From assembly GCF_031458235.1 (NCBI RefSeq), contig NZ_JAVDYB010000001.1, forward strand, positions 2,129,001-2,193,000: a stretch of DNA of 64,000 nt, in the 5' to 3' direction. Made by a program: the position numbers and the translations under genes. The stretch comes from Catenuloplanes atrovinosus (GTDB lineage Bacteria > Actinomycetota > Actinomycetes > Mycobacteriales > Micromonosporaceae). Below, piece after piece: positions 25,529 to 34,866 of this stretch (position 1 is the stretch's first letter; each line of letters starts with the position of its first letter). A model generated the notes under the pieces. It saw only the letters and a program-made list of their open reading frames with translations. It did no database searches and had not been told where the DNA came from.

Positions 25529-26758
25529 GTGACGATCAGCGAGCTTGCGCAGAGCTACGACCCGCTGGGTGAGCACCTCGCGGACCCGTACCCGTTCTAC
25601 GCCACGGCCCGGCGCCGGGAGCCGGTCTTCTACTCGCCGCGGCTGGACGCCTGGGTGGTCACCCGCTTCCGCGACGTGGACGCGGTGCTCCGCGACTCCG
25701 CCACGTTCTCGTCCGTCAACAGCCTGCGCCCGATCCGCCCGCTCTACCCCGCAACGCTCGCCGCGCTCGCCGACGGCTATCCGCCCGCACCGGACCACAT
25801 CACCTCCGACGGGCCGGCCCACCATCGGCTGCGGGTCCCGTACACCCGGCATCTGACCGCTCCCGGCCGCGTCAAGACCCTGGAGCCGGAGATCCGCGCC
25901 CGGGCCACCACGCTGCTCGACGCGCTCGACACCGGCGCGGCCGACCTGGTCGCCGGCTACACGGCGCCACTGCCACTGGGCACCGCCGCCGGCCTCTTCG
26001 GGCTCGCACCGTCCGATGTGGAGATCGCGCGAGCGGGCAGCGAGTCGCTGTTCCGGCTGGGCAGCGCGGATCTCTCACCGGACGAGGAGGCAGCCGCCGC
26101 CCGTACCGCCGTGGCCTTCCACCGGATGATGGCCGGTTACGTGCGGTCGCGGCGCGCGGCCCCGACCGGGGACCTGATCAGCGACGTGGTGGCGGCGCTC
26201 GCGCCGGGCGCGGAGCCGCTCACGTTCGGTCAGGAGGCCGAGGTCGTCGGCACGCTGTCCAGCACGTTCGGCGCCGCGCACATCACCACCACGGACCTGA
26301 TCGGCAACGCGATCCGGCTGCTGCTCGACCACCCCGACCAGTGGCGGCTGCTGCGCCGCAACCCCGACCTGATCCCCCACGCGGTCGAGGAGGCGCTGCG
26401 CTGCGAGGCGCCGGTCCCGACGATCTTCAGATACGCCACCCGGCCGGTCACGCTCTCCGGCGTGGACGTCCCGCAGGGCGCGCACGTGCTGCTGATCTTC
26501 GCCTCCGCGAACCGCGACGAGGACCGCTTCCCCGACGCGGAGTGCTTCGACGTGACCCGCACCCCGAGCCGCCACTTCGGGTTCGGCGCGGGCGTGCACA
26601 CCTGCGCCGGCGCCGGCCCGGCCCGCGCCCAGGCCCGGATCGCGCTCGGCCTCCTCGCCGAGCGCCTGCCCGACCCGCGCCGCGACCCGGACCACGACAT
26701 CCCGCTCCGGCGGTCGATCAACGTGCGAGGACCGCTCTCGCTGTACGTACGCCGGTAA
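25529..26758 (+). CDS. Cytochrome P450
   Basis: A soluble bacterial P450 of 409 residues. The haem-binding loop is FGFGAGVHTCAG with Cys359 as thiolate ligand, the K-helix ExxR is Glu288-Ala-Leu-Arg291, and the I-helix has FGAAHITTTD in place of the usual AGHETT, keeping the Thr residues. It inserts oxygen into an organic substrate using electrons from ferredoxin and a reductase. There is no biosynthetic cluster around it; an fdxA ferredoxin is 19 kb away. The start is GTG 25529. Confidence 0.9.
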   Translation: MTISELAQSYDPLGEHLADPYPFYATARRREPVFYSPRLDAWVVTRFRDVDAVLRDSATFSSVNSLRPIRPLYPATLAALADGYPPAPDHITSDGPAHHRLRVPYTRHLTAPGRVKTLEPEIRARATTLLDALDTGAADLVAGYTAPLPLGTAAGLFGLAPSDVEIARAGSESLFRLGSADLSPDEEAAAARTAVAFHRMMAGYVRSRRAAPTGDLISDVVAALAPGAEPLTFGQEAEVVGTLSSTFGAAHITTTDLIGNAIRLLLDHPDQWRLLRRNPDLIPHAVEEALRCEAPVPTIFRYATRPVTLSGVDVPQGAHVLLIFASANRDEDRFPDAECFDVTRTPSRHFGFGAGVHTCAGAGPARAQARIALGLLAERLPDPRRDPDHDIPLRRSINVRGPLSLYVRR

Positions 26759-26770
26759 AAGGTCTTGGTG

Positions 26771-26810
26771 TCCCGCTTCCGGCGCCGGTCGCTACCCGCG
26801 GGCACCGGCC
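26771..26810 (-). repeat. Dispersed intergenic repeat, short copy
   Basis: TCCCGCTTCCGGCG and CCCGCGGGCACCGG, spaced as in the copy at 47292, lie downstream of the P450 gene. It is shorter and more diverged than the other two copies. Confidence 0.45.
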
Positions 26811-26928
26811 CGCCGCGGGTACGGAGCGTTCACTCCGGTCAGGGCGTGGACAGCCGGGCTCCCTGCCGCGACCGTGGGTGGTCACCGAGAACCGAGGAAT
26901 GTCGGGGGCCGCTGATAGCGTGCGCGGC

Positions 26929-27423
26929 ATGACGGGGGTCGATGATGAAAAGGCCGTGTTGTGGGAGTTTTTGACGTACCAGCGGGGGGTGGTTCACGAC
27001 ATTGTGGCGGGTCTGAGCGACGACGCGTTGCGCACGGTGGTCCTGCCGTCGGGGTGGAGTCCGCTCGGGATGGTCGAGCACCTCGGGCACGCCGAGCGGC
27101 ACTGGTTCCAGGACATCTTCACCGGCGAGTCCGCACCGCTGCCCTGGCCCGAGGACGACGCACCCCCGCTGACCACGCCGCGCCCGCCGGAGGTGGTCTT
27201 CGACTTCTACCGGGCCCAGTGCCGCATCTCCGACGAGATCATCGCCGCCGCACCGCTGACAGCCGCGCCGGTGGGCCGGCATCACGACGAGCCACTGGCC
27301 GCACAGACCACCGACCTGCGGCGCATCATGCTCCACCTGATCGAGGAAACCGCCCGCCACGCCGGCCACCTGGACACAGCCCGCGAGCTGATCGACGGTC
27401 GAACCGGCCTCGGCCCACGCTGA
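26929..27423 (+). CDS. DinB-like protein, DUF664
   Basis: A 164-residue four-helix protein of the DinB/DUF664 superfamily. The metal-binding histidines are in GMVEHLGHAERHWF and in ARHAGHLDTARELIDG at the C-terminus. Actinobacterial members often act as mycothiol-dependent S-transferases or isomerases. ATG 26929 is chosen because the conserved helix begins right after it, although a much longer frame is open upstream inside the P450 gene. Confidence 0.8.
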   Translation: MTGVDDEKAVLWEFLTYQRGVVHDIVAGLSDDALRTVVLPSGWSPLGMVEHLGHAERHWFQDIFTGESAPLPWPEDDAPPLTTPRPPEVVFDFYRAQCRISDEIIAAAPLTAAPVGRHHDEPLAAQTTDLRRIMLHLIEETARHAGHLDTARELIDGRTGLGPR

Positions 27424-27534
27424 GCGCTCACCCCGGGGCCCGGAGCCGGTCGACCCGATCGCGGAGACCGCGTGGCATGTCGGTCAGCTGGACCCGGTGC
27501 GCGAGTTGACCGGCAGGCGGGCCGCGCTGAGTGG

Positions 27535-29028
27535 TCACGCGGAGGGCTGGATCCAGTCGAAGGTGTGGGCGACCGCGCGCTGCCAGTTGCCGTACTCGGT
27601 GGCGCGCAGTGCCGGGCTCATGTCCGGCTGCCACTGGCCCGCGCGGTGCCACAGGTCGCGCAGTGCGCCCAGGTCCGGCCAGTAGCCGACGGCGAGTCCG
27701 GCGGCGTAGGCGGCGCCGAGCGAGACGGTCTCCGCGACCATCGGGCGGACCACCGGCACGTCCAGCACGTCCGCGACGAACTGCATGAGCAGGTTGTCCG
27801 AGGTCATGCCGCCGTCGACCTTGAGCGTGGAGAGCGCGATGCCGGAGTCCGCGTTCATCGCGTCGACGACCTCGCGGGTCTGCCAGCCGGTCGCCTCCAG
27901 CACCGCGCGGGCCAGGTGGCCCTTGGTGATGTAGCTGGTCAGCCCCACGATCACACCGCGGGCAGAGCTGCGCCAGTGCGGGGCGTACAGGCCGGAGAAC
28001 GCGGGCACGATGTAGCAGCCGCCGTTGTCCTTGACGGTCCGGGCCAGCGTCTCGATCTCCGGCGCGGTGGTGATCAGGCCGAGCTGGTCGCGGAACCACT
28101 GCACCAGCGAACCGGTGATCGCGATCGAGCCTTCCAGCGCGTACGCGGGCGCCTCCCCGGCGAGCTGGTAGGCGACCGTGCTGAGCAGGCCATGGGTGGA
28201 CGCGACCGGTTCCAGCCCGGTGTGCAGCAGCAGGAAGCTGCCGGTGCCGTAGGTGCACTTGGCCTCGCCCGGCGTGAAGCACGTCTGGCCGAACAGCGCG
28301 GCCTGCTGATCCCCGAGCGCGGCCGCGATCGGCACCCCGTCCAGCACGTCCCGGCAGGTGCCGAGCACGCCGACCGACGGCCGGATCGTGGGCAGTACGG
28401 CCGCCGGGATGCCGAAGAAGTCCAGCAGTTCGGGATCCCAGGCGAGCGTGCGCAGGTCCATGAGCTGGGTCCGGGACGCGTTGGTGACATCGGTGACGTG
28501 CAGGCCGGTCAGGTTCCAGATCAGCCAGGTCTCCATGGTGCCGAACAGGATGTCCCCGGCGAGCGCACGCTCCCGCAGCCCGGGCGTGTGGTCGAGCAGC
28601 CAGCGGATGCGCGGCGCGGAGAAGTACGTGGCCAGCGGCAGTCCGCAACGTTTCGGGATGCTCTCCGCGCCCGGCGTGGCGGCGAGCGCGTTGACTAGCT
28701 CGTCCGTGCGGGTGTCCTGCCAGACGATGGCGCGCGCGACCGGGCGGCCGGTGTGCCGGTCCCAGAGCACGGTGGTCTCCCGCTGGTTGGTGATGCCGAG
28801 CGCGGCGACCTGGTCGAGCCCGATCCCGGCGGACTGGAGCGCGGCCGTGGCGGTCCGGCGGACGTGGTGCCAGATCTCCATGGCGTCGTGCTCCACCCAG
28901 CCGGGGCGCGGATAGTACTGGTGGTGCTCCTGCTGGGCGACCGCGTGCAGCCGCCCCCGGCGGTCGAAGACGATGCACCGGGTGGAGGTGGTCCCCTGAT
29001 CTATGGCGACGACGTAACGCTCGGACAC
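27535..29028 (-). CDS. glpK: Glycerol kinase (first copy)
   Basis: Phosphorylates glycerol to glycerol 3-phosphate. The 497-residue FGGY kinase has the N-terminal phosphate loop DQGTTSTR, substrate-binding GITNQRETT and [17 protein letters not shown], the [10 protein letters not shown] loop and the C-terminal adenosine region [15 protein letters not shown]. All are characteristic of GlpK. It is transcribed away from glpF and lies next to the IclR regulator gene in the same orientation, 16 bp downstream of its stop. A second glycerol kinase is at 30819. Start is GTG 29028. Confidence 0.92.
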   Translation of the reverse strand: MSERYVVAIDQGTTSTRCIVFDRRGRLHAVAQQEHHQYYPRPGWVEHDAMEIWHHVRRTATAALQSAGIGLDQVAALGITNQRETTVLWDRHTGRPVARAIVWQDTRTDELVNALAATPGAESIPKRCGLPLATYFSAPRIRWLLDHTPGLRERALAGDILFGTMETWLIWNLTGLHVTDVTNASRTQLMDLRTLAWDPELLDFFGIPAAVLPTIRPSVGVLGTCRDVLDGVPIAAALGDQQAALFGQTCFTPGEAKCTYGTGSFLLLHTGLEPVASTHGLLSTVAYQLAGEAPAYALEGSIAITGSLVQWFRDQLGLITTAPEIETLARTVKDNGGCYIVPAFSGLYAPHWRSSARGVIVGLTSYITKGHLARAVLEATGWQTREVVDAMNADSGIALSTLKVDGGMTSDNLLMQFVADVLDVPVVRPMVAETVSLGAAYAAGLAVGYWPDLGALRDLWHRAGQWQPDMSPALRATEYGNWQRAVAHTFDWIQPSA

Positions 29029-29044
29029 GGCTCAGCTCCCCGTC

Positions 29045-29818
29045 TCAGTGTCGCGACGACCCCAGGTCCCGGGAGATGGCGCGGGCCGCGTCCCGTACGA
29101 ATCCGACAAGCCGGGCATGGGGTCGCGGCGCGGCGGAGCACAGCCGCTCCACGGCACCCGAGATCCCGATGGCCCCGACCACCAGCCCGCCGTAGCCCCT
29201 GATCGGGGCCGCGATGGACGCCTCCCCGGGCGTGAGCTCGGAGATCTCGCACGCCCATCCCGCCTCCCGAACCGCCACCAGCTCACGGGCGAGGTCGCGG
29301 CGCGAGACGAGCGTCCGGCGGGTGAAGGACTCCAGCTCGTGCAGCGCACCGAAGGCAGTCGAGTCGTACGCCAGCAGGACCTTGCCGAGCGCGGTGGCGT
29401 GCAGCGGCAGCAGCGTGCCCACGTCGAGCGTCTGCAGCGAGTCGTCCGGGCGGAACACGTGGTGCACGACCAGCACCTGGCCCTCCAGGACCGTGCCGAT
29501 CCGCACCGCCTCGCCGCTGCGCGCGGCCAGCGGATCCGCCCAGTTGATCGAGCGGGAGCGCAGCTCGTTGACGTCCAGGTACGACGTGCCGAGGTGCAGG
29601 AGCGCGGCGCCGAGCTGGTACTTGCCGCCCTCGTCCTGCTCGACGAACCCGACGCGCTGGAGCGTGCGGATGATCCCGTGCGCCGTGCCCTTCGCGAGGT
29701 CCAGCGACCGCGCTATCTCCACGATCCCGAGCCGCCCAGGACTGGTCGCGAGCAGTCGCAGCATCGCGGCCGCCCGCTCGATCGACTGCACGGAGCCGGG
29801 CATTCCTACAGGGTGCAT
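29045..29818 (-). CDS. gylR: IclR family regulator, GylR-like
   Basis: The 257-residue regulator has an N-terminal winged helix (SVQSIERAAAMLRLLA, then LGIVEIARSLDLAKGTAHGI) and an IclR effector domain (LHATALGKVLLAY, RGYGGLVVGAIGISG). Its place between glpK and the glpF-glpK-glpD genes matches GylR of Streptomyces, the glycerol operon regulator. ATG 29818 and ATG 29803 are both possible starts. Strong dyads lie just upstream in the divergent intergenic region. Confidence 0.85.
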   Translation of the reverse strand: MHPVGMPGSVQSIERAAAMLRLLATSPGRLGIVEIARSLDLAKGTAHGIIRTLQRVGFVEQDEGGKYQLGAALLHLGTSYLDVNELRSRSINWADPLAARSGEAVRIGTVLEGQVLVVHHVFRPDDSLQTLDVGTLLPLHATALGKVLLAYDSTAFGALHELESFTRRTLVSRRDLARELVAVREAGWACEISELTPGEASIAAPIRGYGGLVVGAIGISGAVERLCSAAPRPHARLVGFVRDAARAISRDLGSSRH

Positions 29819-29831
29819 CGAAACCGGCGGT

Positions 29832-29865
29832 TCGACAATGTCGACCCCGGTTCGTTGACGATCAA
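29832..29865. promoter_or_regulatory. Candidate GylR operator pair
   Basis: Two perfect dyads lie between the regulator and glpF: TCGACA-A-TGTCGA at 29832-29844 and TTGA-CGA-TCAA at 29855-29865. The octamer CAATGTCG occurs at 29836 and again at 29863. This is where an IclR-type dimer or tetramer would control both divergent units. Confidence 0.55.
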
Positions 29866-29930
29866 TGTCGGCCGTCCATAGCGTCGGGCAGGTAACCACA
29901 GTGCAATCACCCCGTAACTTTGGAGGCGGG

Positions 29931-30758
29931 ATGGCACAGCGATTCAGAATCCCCGGTGGCCTGACGGGCGAACTGGCCGCGGAGTTCGCCGGAACCTTGA
30001 TCCTCATTCTCTTCGGGTGCGGCGTCGTCGCACAGGTCGTCGCCGGCGGGATCGGCGACCACGACAGCATCGCCTGGGCGTGGGGCCTGGGCGTCACGCT
30101 CGGTGTCTACGTGGCGGGCCGGATCAGCGGCGCGCACCTCAACCCGGCGGTCACGGTGGCGCTCGCGGTCTTCAAGGGCTTCCCGTGGCGCAAGGTGGCA
30201 CCGTACGCGCTGGCCCAGCTGCTCGGCGCGTTCGTCGCGGCGCTGATCGTGCGCTGGAACTATACGGAGGTGCTCAACGCGTTCGACCCCGGTCTGACGA
30301 TCAAGTCGCAGGGCGTGTTCTCCACGTTGCCGGGCAACGGCGCGCTGCCGGTCGGGGAGTGGGGCGCGTTCCGCGACCAGGTGATCGGCACCGCGATCCT
30401 GCTGTTCCTGATCCTGGCCGTGACCGACGTGCTCAACACGCCGCCGGGCGCGAACCTGGCACCGTTCGTGGTCGGGCTGATCGTGGTCGCGATCGGCATG
30501 GCGTGGGGCACGGACGCGGGCTACGCGATCAACCCGGCCCGCGACCTCGGCCCTCGGCTGGCGTCGTTCCTGACCGGATACGAGGGCGCGTTCCGGGATC
30601 AGAACGGGTATCCATACTTCTGGATACCGATCGTCGGGCCGCTGATCGGCGGCGTGCTCGGGGCCGGGCTCTACCAGGTCCTGATCGGCCGGTTCCTGCC
30701 GGCGCGGCCCGAGCCGGTGGCCGAGCCGGACGTCCCGGCCCAGCGCGCCGGCGTGTGA
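29931..30758 (+). CDS. glpF: Glycerol uptake facilitator (aquaglyceroporin)
   Basis: A 275-residue MIP channel with six membrane spans. The two pore motifs are HLNPAV (Asn71) and INPARD (Asn201). The Asp after the second NPAR and the long loop after span 3 are typical of glycerol facilitators rather than water channels. ATG 29931 is preceded by TGGAGGCGGG. It is the first gene of glpF-glpK-glpD. Confidence 0.92.
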   Translation: MAQRFRIPGGLTGELAAEFAGTLILILFGCGVVAQVVAGGIGDHDSIAWAWGLGVTLGVYVAGRISGAHLNPAVTVALAVFKGFPWRKVAPYALAQLLGAFVAALIVRWNYTEVLNAFDPGLTIKSQGVFSTLPGNGALPVGEWGAFRDQVIGTAILLFLILAVTDVLNTPPGANLAPFVVGLIVVAIGMAWGTDAGYAINPARDLGPRLASFLTGYEGAFRDQNGYPYFWIPIVGPLIGGVLGAGLYQVLIGRFLPARPEPVAEPDVPAQRAGV

Positions 30759-30818
30759 AGATCCAAACGTCTCGGGGGTACGTCGTGAGCGCGTCCCCCT
30801 CGGCCAGAAAGGGCACCC

Positions 30819-32336
30819 ATGGCTGACTTCGTCGGCGCGATAGACCAGGGCACGACCAGCACCCGGTTTATGATCTTCGACCACGGCGGCAACGAGGTCG
30901 GCCGCCACCAGCTCGAACACGAGCAGATTCTGCCGCAGGCCGGCTGGGTCGAGCACAACCCGATCGAGATCTGGGAGCGCACGGTCGCGGTCGCCCGAAC
31001 CGCGATGGGCAAACTCAACCTCTCCGCCACCGACCTGGCGGCGCTCGGCATCACCAACCAGCGCGAGACCACCGTGGTGTGGAACCGGCGCACCGGCCGG
31101 CCCTACTACAACGCGATCGTCTGGCAGGACACCCGCACCGACCGGATCGCATCCGCGCTCGACCGCGACGGCCGGGGCGACGTGATCCGCCAGAAGGCGG
31201 GGCTGCCGCCGGCCACCTACTTCTCCGGCGGCAAGATCCAATGGATTCTGGAGAACGTCGACGGGGTACGCGAGGCGGCCGAGGCCGGCGAGGCGATCTT
31301 CGGCAACACCGACTCGTGGCTGCTGTGGAACCTCACCGGCGGCGTCGACGGTGGCGTGCACGTCACGGACGTGACCAACGCGTCCAGGACCATGCTGATG
31401 AACCTGGAGACGCTCCAGTGGGACGACGAACTGCTGTCGTTCTTCGGCATCCCGCGTGCGATGCTGCCCGAGATCCGGCCGTCGTCCGAGCCGGCCGGCT
31501 ACGGCGTGTGCCGGGTCTCCGGCCCGCTCGGCGGCGAGGTGCCGATCACCGGCGACCTCGGTGACCAGCAGGCCGCCACGGTCGGGCAGGTGTGCTTCAA
31601 CGTCGGCGAGGCCAAGAACACGTACGGCACCGGCAATTTCATGCTGCTCAACACCGGCCACGAGCTGGTGCGGTCCAGCAACGGGCTGCTCACCACGGTC
31701 TGCTACCAGCTCGGCGAGTCCGCACCGGTCTACGCGCTGGAGGGCTCGATCGCGGTGACCGGCTCGGCCGTGCAGTGGCTGCGCGATCAGCTGCGCATCA
31801 TCGGCAACGCGGCGGAGAGCGAGTCGCTGGCCGCGCAGGTCGAGGACAACGGCGGCGTCTACTTCGTGCCCGCGTTCTCCGGCCTGTTCGCGCCGTACTG
31901 GCGGTCGGACGCGCGCGGCGCGATCGTCGGGCTGTCCCGCTACAACACGAACGCGCACATCGCACGCGCCACGCTCGAGTCGATCTGCTACCAGACCCGG
32001 GACGTGACCGAGGCGATGCGCGAGGACTCCGGCGTCACGCTCGACGTGCTCAAGGTCGACGGCGGCGTCACCGCGAACAACCTCTGCATGCAGCTCCAGG
32101 CGGACGTGCTCGGCGTGCCGGTCAGCCGGCCGGTCGTCGCGGAGACCACGGCGCTGGGCGCGGCCTACGCGGCCGGGCTCGCGGTCGGGTTCTGGAAGGA
32201 CACCCAGGAACTGCGCGCGAACTGGAACGAGTCGCAGCGCTGGCAGCCCACCTGGGACGCGGAGCGCCGTGAGCAGGGGTACGGCCGGTGGAAGAAGGCG
32301 GTCGAGCGCACGCTCGGCTGGGTCGACGTCGACTGA
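30819..32336 (+). CDS. glpK: Glycerol kinase (second copy)
   Basis: A 505-residue FGGY kinase with the same ordered motifs as the copy at 27535: [44 protein letters not shown] and [15 protein letters not shown]. It lies 60 bp after glpF and is read with it, so it is probably the main catabolic kinase. The two copies differ at many positions and are old paralogues rather than a recent duplication. Confidence 0.92.
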   Translation: MADFVGAIDQGTTSTRFMIFDHGGNEVGRHQLEHEQILPQAGWVEHNPIEIWERTVAVARTAMGKLNLSATDLAALGITNQRETTVVWNRRTGRPYYNAIVWQDTRTDRIASALDRDGRGDVIRQKAGLPPATYFSGGKIQWILENVDGVREAAEAGEAIFGNTDSWLLWNLTGGVDGGVHVTDVTNASRTMLMNLETLQWDDELLSFFGIPRAMLPEIRPSSEPAGYGVCRVSGPLGGEVPITGDLGDQQAATVGQVCFNVGEAKNTYGTGNFMLLNTGHELVRSSNGLLTTVCYQLGESAPVYALEGSIAVTGSAVQWLRDQLRIIGNAAESESLAAQVEDNGGVYFVPAFSGLFAPYWRSDARGAIVGLSRYNTNAHIARATLESICYQTRDVTEAMREDSGVTLDVLKVDGGVTANNLCMQLQADVLGVPVSRPVVAETTALGAAYAAGLAVGFWKDTQELRANWNESQRWQPTWDAERREQGYGRWKKAVERTLGWVDVD

Positions 32337-32344
32337 CCGGATGT

Positions 32345-32378
32345 CCGGGGCGGGCCCGCACGCCGGGTGCCGCCCCGG
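32345..32378 (+). terminator. Intercistronic hairpin between glpK and glpD
   Basis: CCGGGGCGG at 32345-32353 pairs with CCGCCCCGG at 32370-32378 around a 16-base loop. It sits 8 bp after the glpK stop and 72 bp before glpD. It could lower read-through into glpD or stabilise the upstream message. Confidence 0.45.
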
Positions 32379-32450
32379 CTCCCGGCACGGGGCGGGCGAA
32401 CCGCCGCGAGATCTTGATCGTGAGCTGTGCTTCTGGGGAGGCGGTGCAGG

Positions 32451-34154
32451 ATGAGCAGCACGGGAGATCTGTCGCCCGCGGGCCGCGCGGCGGCGCTGGA
32501 CGCGCTGGCCGGCGACCGTGAGCTGGACGTCGTCGTGATCGGCGGCGGCGTGGTCGGCGCCGGCTGCGCGCTGGACGCGGTCACGCGCGGGCTGAGCGTG
32601 GGGCTGGTCGAGGCGCGGGACTGGGCGAGCGGGACATCGAGCCGGTCCAGCAAGCTGCTCCACGGCGGGCTGCGCTACCTGGAGATGCTCGACTTCGGCC
32701 TGGTGCGGGAGGCGCTGCGGGAGCGCGGCCTGATCCTCTCCGTGCTGGCACCGCACCTGGCCAGGCCCGTGCGGTTCCTCTACCCGCTGCGGCACCGCGC
32801 GTGGGAACGGGCGTACGCGGGCGCGGGCGTGCTGCTCTACGACGTGATGGCGCGGCGGGGCGGGCTGCCACCGCATCGGCACCTGACCCGGCGGCAGGCT
32901 CTGCGTGCGTGCGCCGCGCTCCGCAAGGACAGCCTGGTCGGGGCGTTGCAGTACTCGGACGCCCAGGTCGACGACGCGCGGCACACGCTGTTTCTGGTGC
33001 GGACCGCCGCGGCCTACGGCGCGCACGTCGCGTCGCGGACCCGCGTGGTCGGCTTCCTGCGCGAAGGAGCGCGGGTGACCGGCGTACGGGTACGCGACCT
33101 CGAGTACGACCGCACGTTCGACGTTCGCGCGCGCCAGGTGATCAACGCGACCGGCGTGTGGACCGACGAGACGCAGAGCCTGGTGGGGGAGCGCGGGCAG
33201 TTCCACGTGCGCGCGTCGAAGGGCATCCACCTGGTGGTGCCGCGCGACCGCATCCAGTCGACGAGCGGGCTGATTCTGCGCACGGCCAGCTCCGTGCTGT
33301 TCGTGATCCCGTGGGGACGACACTGGATCATCGGCACGACGGACAGCGACTGGACGCTCGGCAAGGCTCACCCGGCCGCGTCCCGCAAGGACATCGACTA
33401 TCTGTTGTCGCAGGTCAACCGCGTGCTGGTCACGCCGCTGACGCGCGCGGACGTGGAGGGCGTCTACGCGGGCCTCCGGCCGTTGCTGCACGGCGAGTCG
33501 GAGTCGACGTCGCAGTTGTCGCGGGAGCACACGGTCGCGTCGCCGCAGCCCGGGCTGGTCGTGGTAGCCGGCGGCAAGTACACCACCTATCGCGTCATGG
33601 CAGCGGACGCGGTGAACGCGGCGGCGCACAATCTCGGCGGCGCGATCCCGCGGTCGGTGACCGCGCGCGTGCCGCTGGTCGGCGCCGAGGGCTTCGCCGC
33701 GCTGTGGAACCAGCGGCATCGGCTCGCCGCGTCGTCCGGCCTGCACGTGGCGCGGATCGAACACCTCCTCGGCCGGTACGGCGCCCTCATCCACGAGGTG
33801 CTGCGGTTGATCGCCGACGATCCGTCGCTCAAGTCCCCGGTCGCCGGCGCGGACGACTACCTCCGGGCGGAGGTGGTCTACGCCGTGACGCTCGAGGGGG
33901 CGCGGCACATCGAGGACGTGATGACCCGCCGCACCCGGATCTCCATCGAAACGTTCGACCGCGGGATGGAGGCGCTGCCGGTGGTGGCGGACCTGATGGC
34001 CGGGCCGCTGGAATGGACGGACGAACAGAAGCGTAAGGAGATCGAGCACTATCGGCTGCGGGTGGAGGCGGAGCGCGCCTCCCAGGAGGAGCCGGACGAC
34101 GAGACCGCGGACGCGACACGCCTCGGAGCGCCGGAGGTCGTGCCGCTGGCGTGA
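32451..34154 (+). CDS. glpD: Glycerol-3-phosphate dehydrogenase, FAD-dependent
   Basis: A 567-residue membrane-associated flavoenzyme that oxidises glycerol 3-phosphate to dihydroxyacetone phosphate and passes electrons to quinone. The FAD loop is IGGGVVGAG at residues 30-38, followed by SSRSSKLLHGGLRYLE, the GlpD signature, and later VINATGVWTDE, RASKGIHLVVPRDR and IIGTTDSDW. The C-terminal domain (DAO_C) has the usual helical bundle. ATG 32451 follows GGGGAGG and GCAGG. It completes the glycerol uptake and oxidation route. Confidence 0.92.
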   Translation: MSSTGDLSPAGRAAALDALAGDRELDVVVIGGGVVGAGCALDAVTRGLSVGLVEARDWASGTSSRSSKLLHGGLRYLEMLDFGLVREALRERGLILSVLAPHLARPVRFLYPLRHRAWERAYAGAGVLLYDVMARRGGLPPHRHLTRRQALRACAALRKDSLVGALQYSDAQVDDARHTLFLVRTAAAYGAHVASRTRVVGFLREGARVTGVRVRDLEYDRTFDVRARQVINATGVWTDETQSLVGERGQFHVRASKGIHLVVPRDRIQSTSGLILRTASSVLFVIPWGRHWIIGTTDSDWTLGKAHPAASRKDIDYLLSQVNRVLVTPLTRADVEGVYAGLRPLLHGESESTSQLSREHTVASPQPGLVVVAGGKYTTYRVMAADAVNAAAHNLGGAIPRSVTARVPLVGAEGFAALWNQRHRLAASSGLHVARIEHLLGRYGALIHEVLRLIADDPSLKSPVAGADDYLRAEVVYAVTLEGARHIEDVMTRRTRISIETFDRGMEALPVVADLMAGPLEWTDEQKRKEIEHYRLRVEAERASQEEPDDETADATRLGAPEVVPLA

Positions 34155-34227
34155 GGCCTCGGCCGCCGCCGGATTCCCGCTGCGCGGCGGCACCGGGCGG
34201 CTTCTCAGGTCGTGTAGGGCGGGCACG

Positions 34228-34866
34228 TCAGGCTCCCAGGTAGGTCAGGACCGCGCGGACGCGGCGGTGGCCGCCGTCGGCCGGGTCGAGGCCGAGCTTG
34301 GCGAAGATGTTGCTGATGTGCTTGTGGACCGCGTTGCCGGTGATCAGCATCCGGTCAGCGATGTCCCGGTTGTCGTGTCCCTGTGCCATCAGCGCCAGCA
34401 CCTCCCTCTCCCGTGGCGTCAGTCCGGCCGTCGGATCCTCCGGGCCGCGGACGAGCAACTGGGCCACCACGTCCGGATCGAGCGCGGTGCCGCCGGCCGC
34501 GACCCGGCGCAGCGCGTCGACGAACTCCTCCACCCGGCTCACCCGGTCCTTGAGCAGGTAGCCGACCGCGTTCCCGGACCCGAGCAACTCGGCGGCGTAG
34601 TCACGCGCCACGTACTGCGACAGCACCAGCACGGGCAGACCGGCGATCTCCTCCCGGGCGCGCAGCGCGGCACGAAGTCCCTCGTCCCGGTAGGACGGTG
34701 GCAGCCGCACGTCCACCACCGTCACGTCGGGGCGGTGCGTGCGCACCGCGTCGAGGAACGTCTCGGCGTCCCCGGTCGCGGCCGGCACGGTGCAGCCGGC
34801 GTGGCGTAGCAGCAACGCCAGGCCCTCGCGCAGCAGAGCGTCATCCTCCGCGATCACGACTCGCAC
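34228..34866 (-). CDS. NarL/LuxR-type response regulator
   Basis: 212 residues with a receiver domain (acidic pair Asp8-Asp9, phospho-acceptor Asp52 in VVDVRLPP, LLKDR lysine) and a C-terminal LuxR helix-turn-helix (LTPREREVLALMAQGHDNRDIADRM). GTG 34866 overlaps the end of the kinase gene, so the pair is translationally coupled. Targets probably include the operon itself or the divergent hydrolase gene. Confidence 0.88.
   Translation of the reverse strand: MRVVIAEDDALLREGLALLLRHAGCTVPAATGDAETFLDAVRTHRPDVTVVDVRLPPSYRDEGLRAALRAREEIAGLPVLVLSQYVARDYAAELLGSGNAVGYLLKDRVSRVEEFVDALRRVAAGGTALDPDVVAQLLVRGPEDPTAGLTPREREVLALMAQGHDNRDIADRMLITGNAVHKHISNIFAKLGLDPADGGHRRVRAVLTYLGA

Noticed and set aside
25529-27423. 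Biosynthetic gene cluster around the P450
   Set aside because: Neighbours are a VOC protein, a DinB-like protein and glycerol genes; no core synthase, carrier or tailoring set is present.
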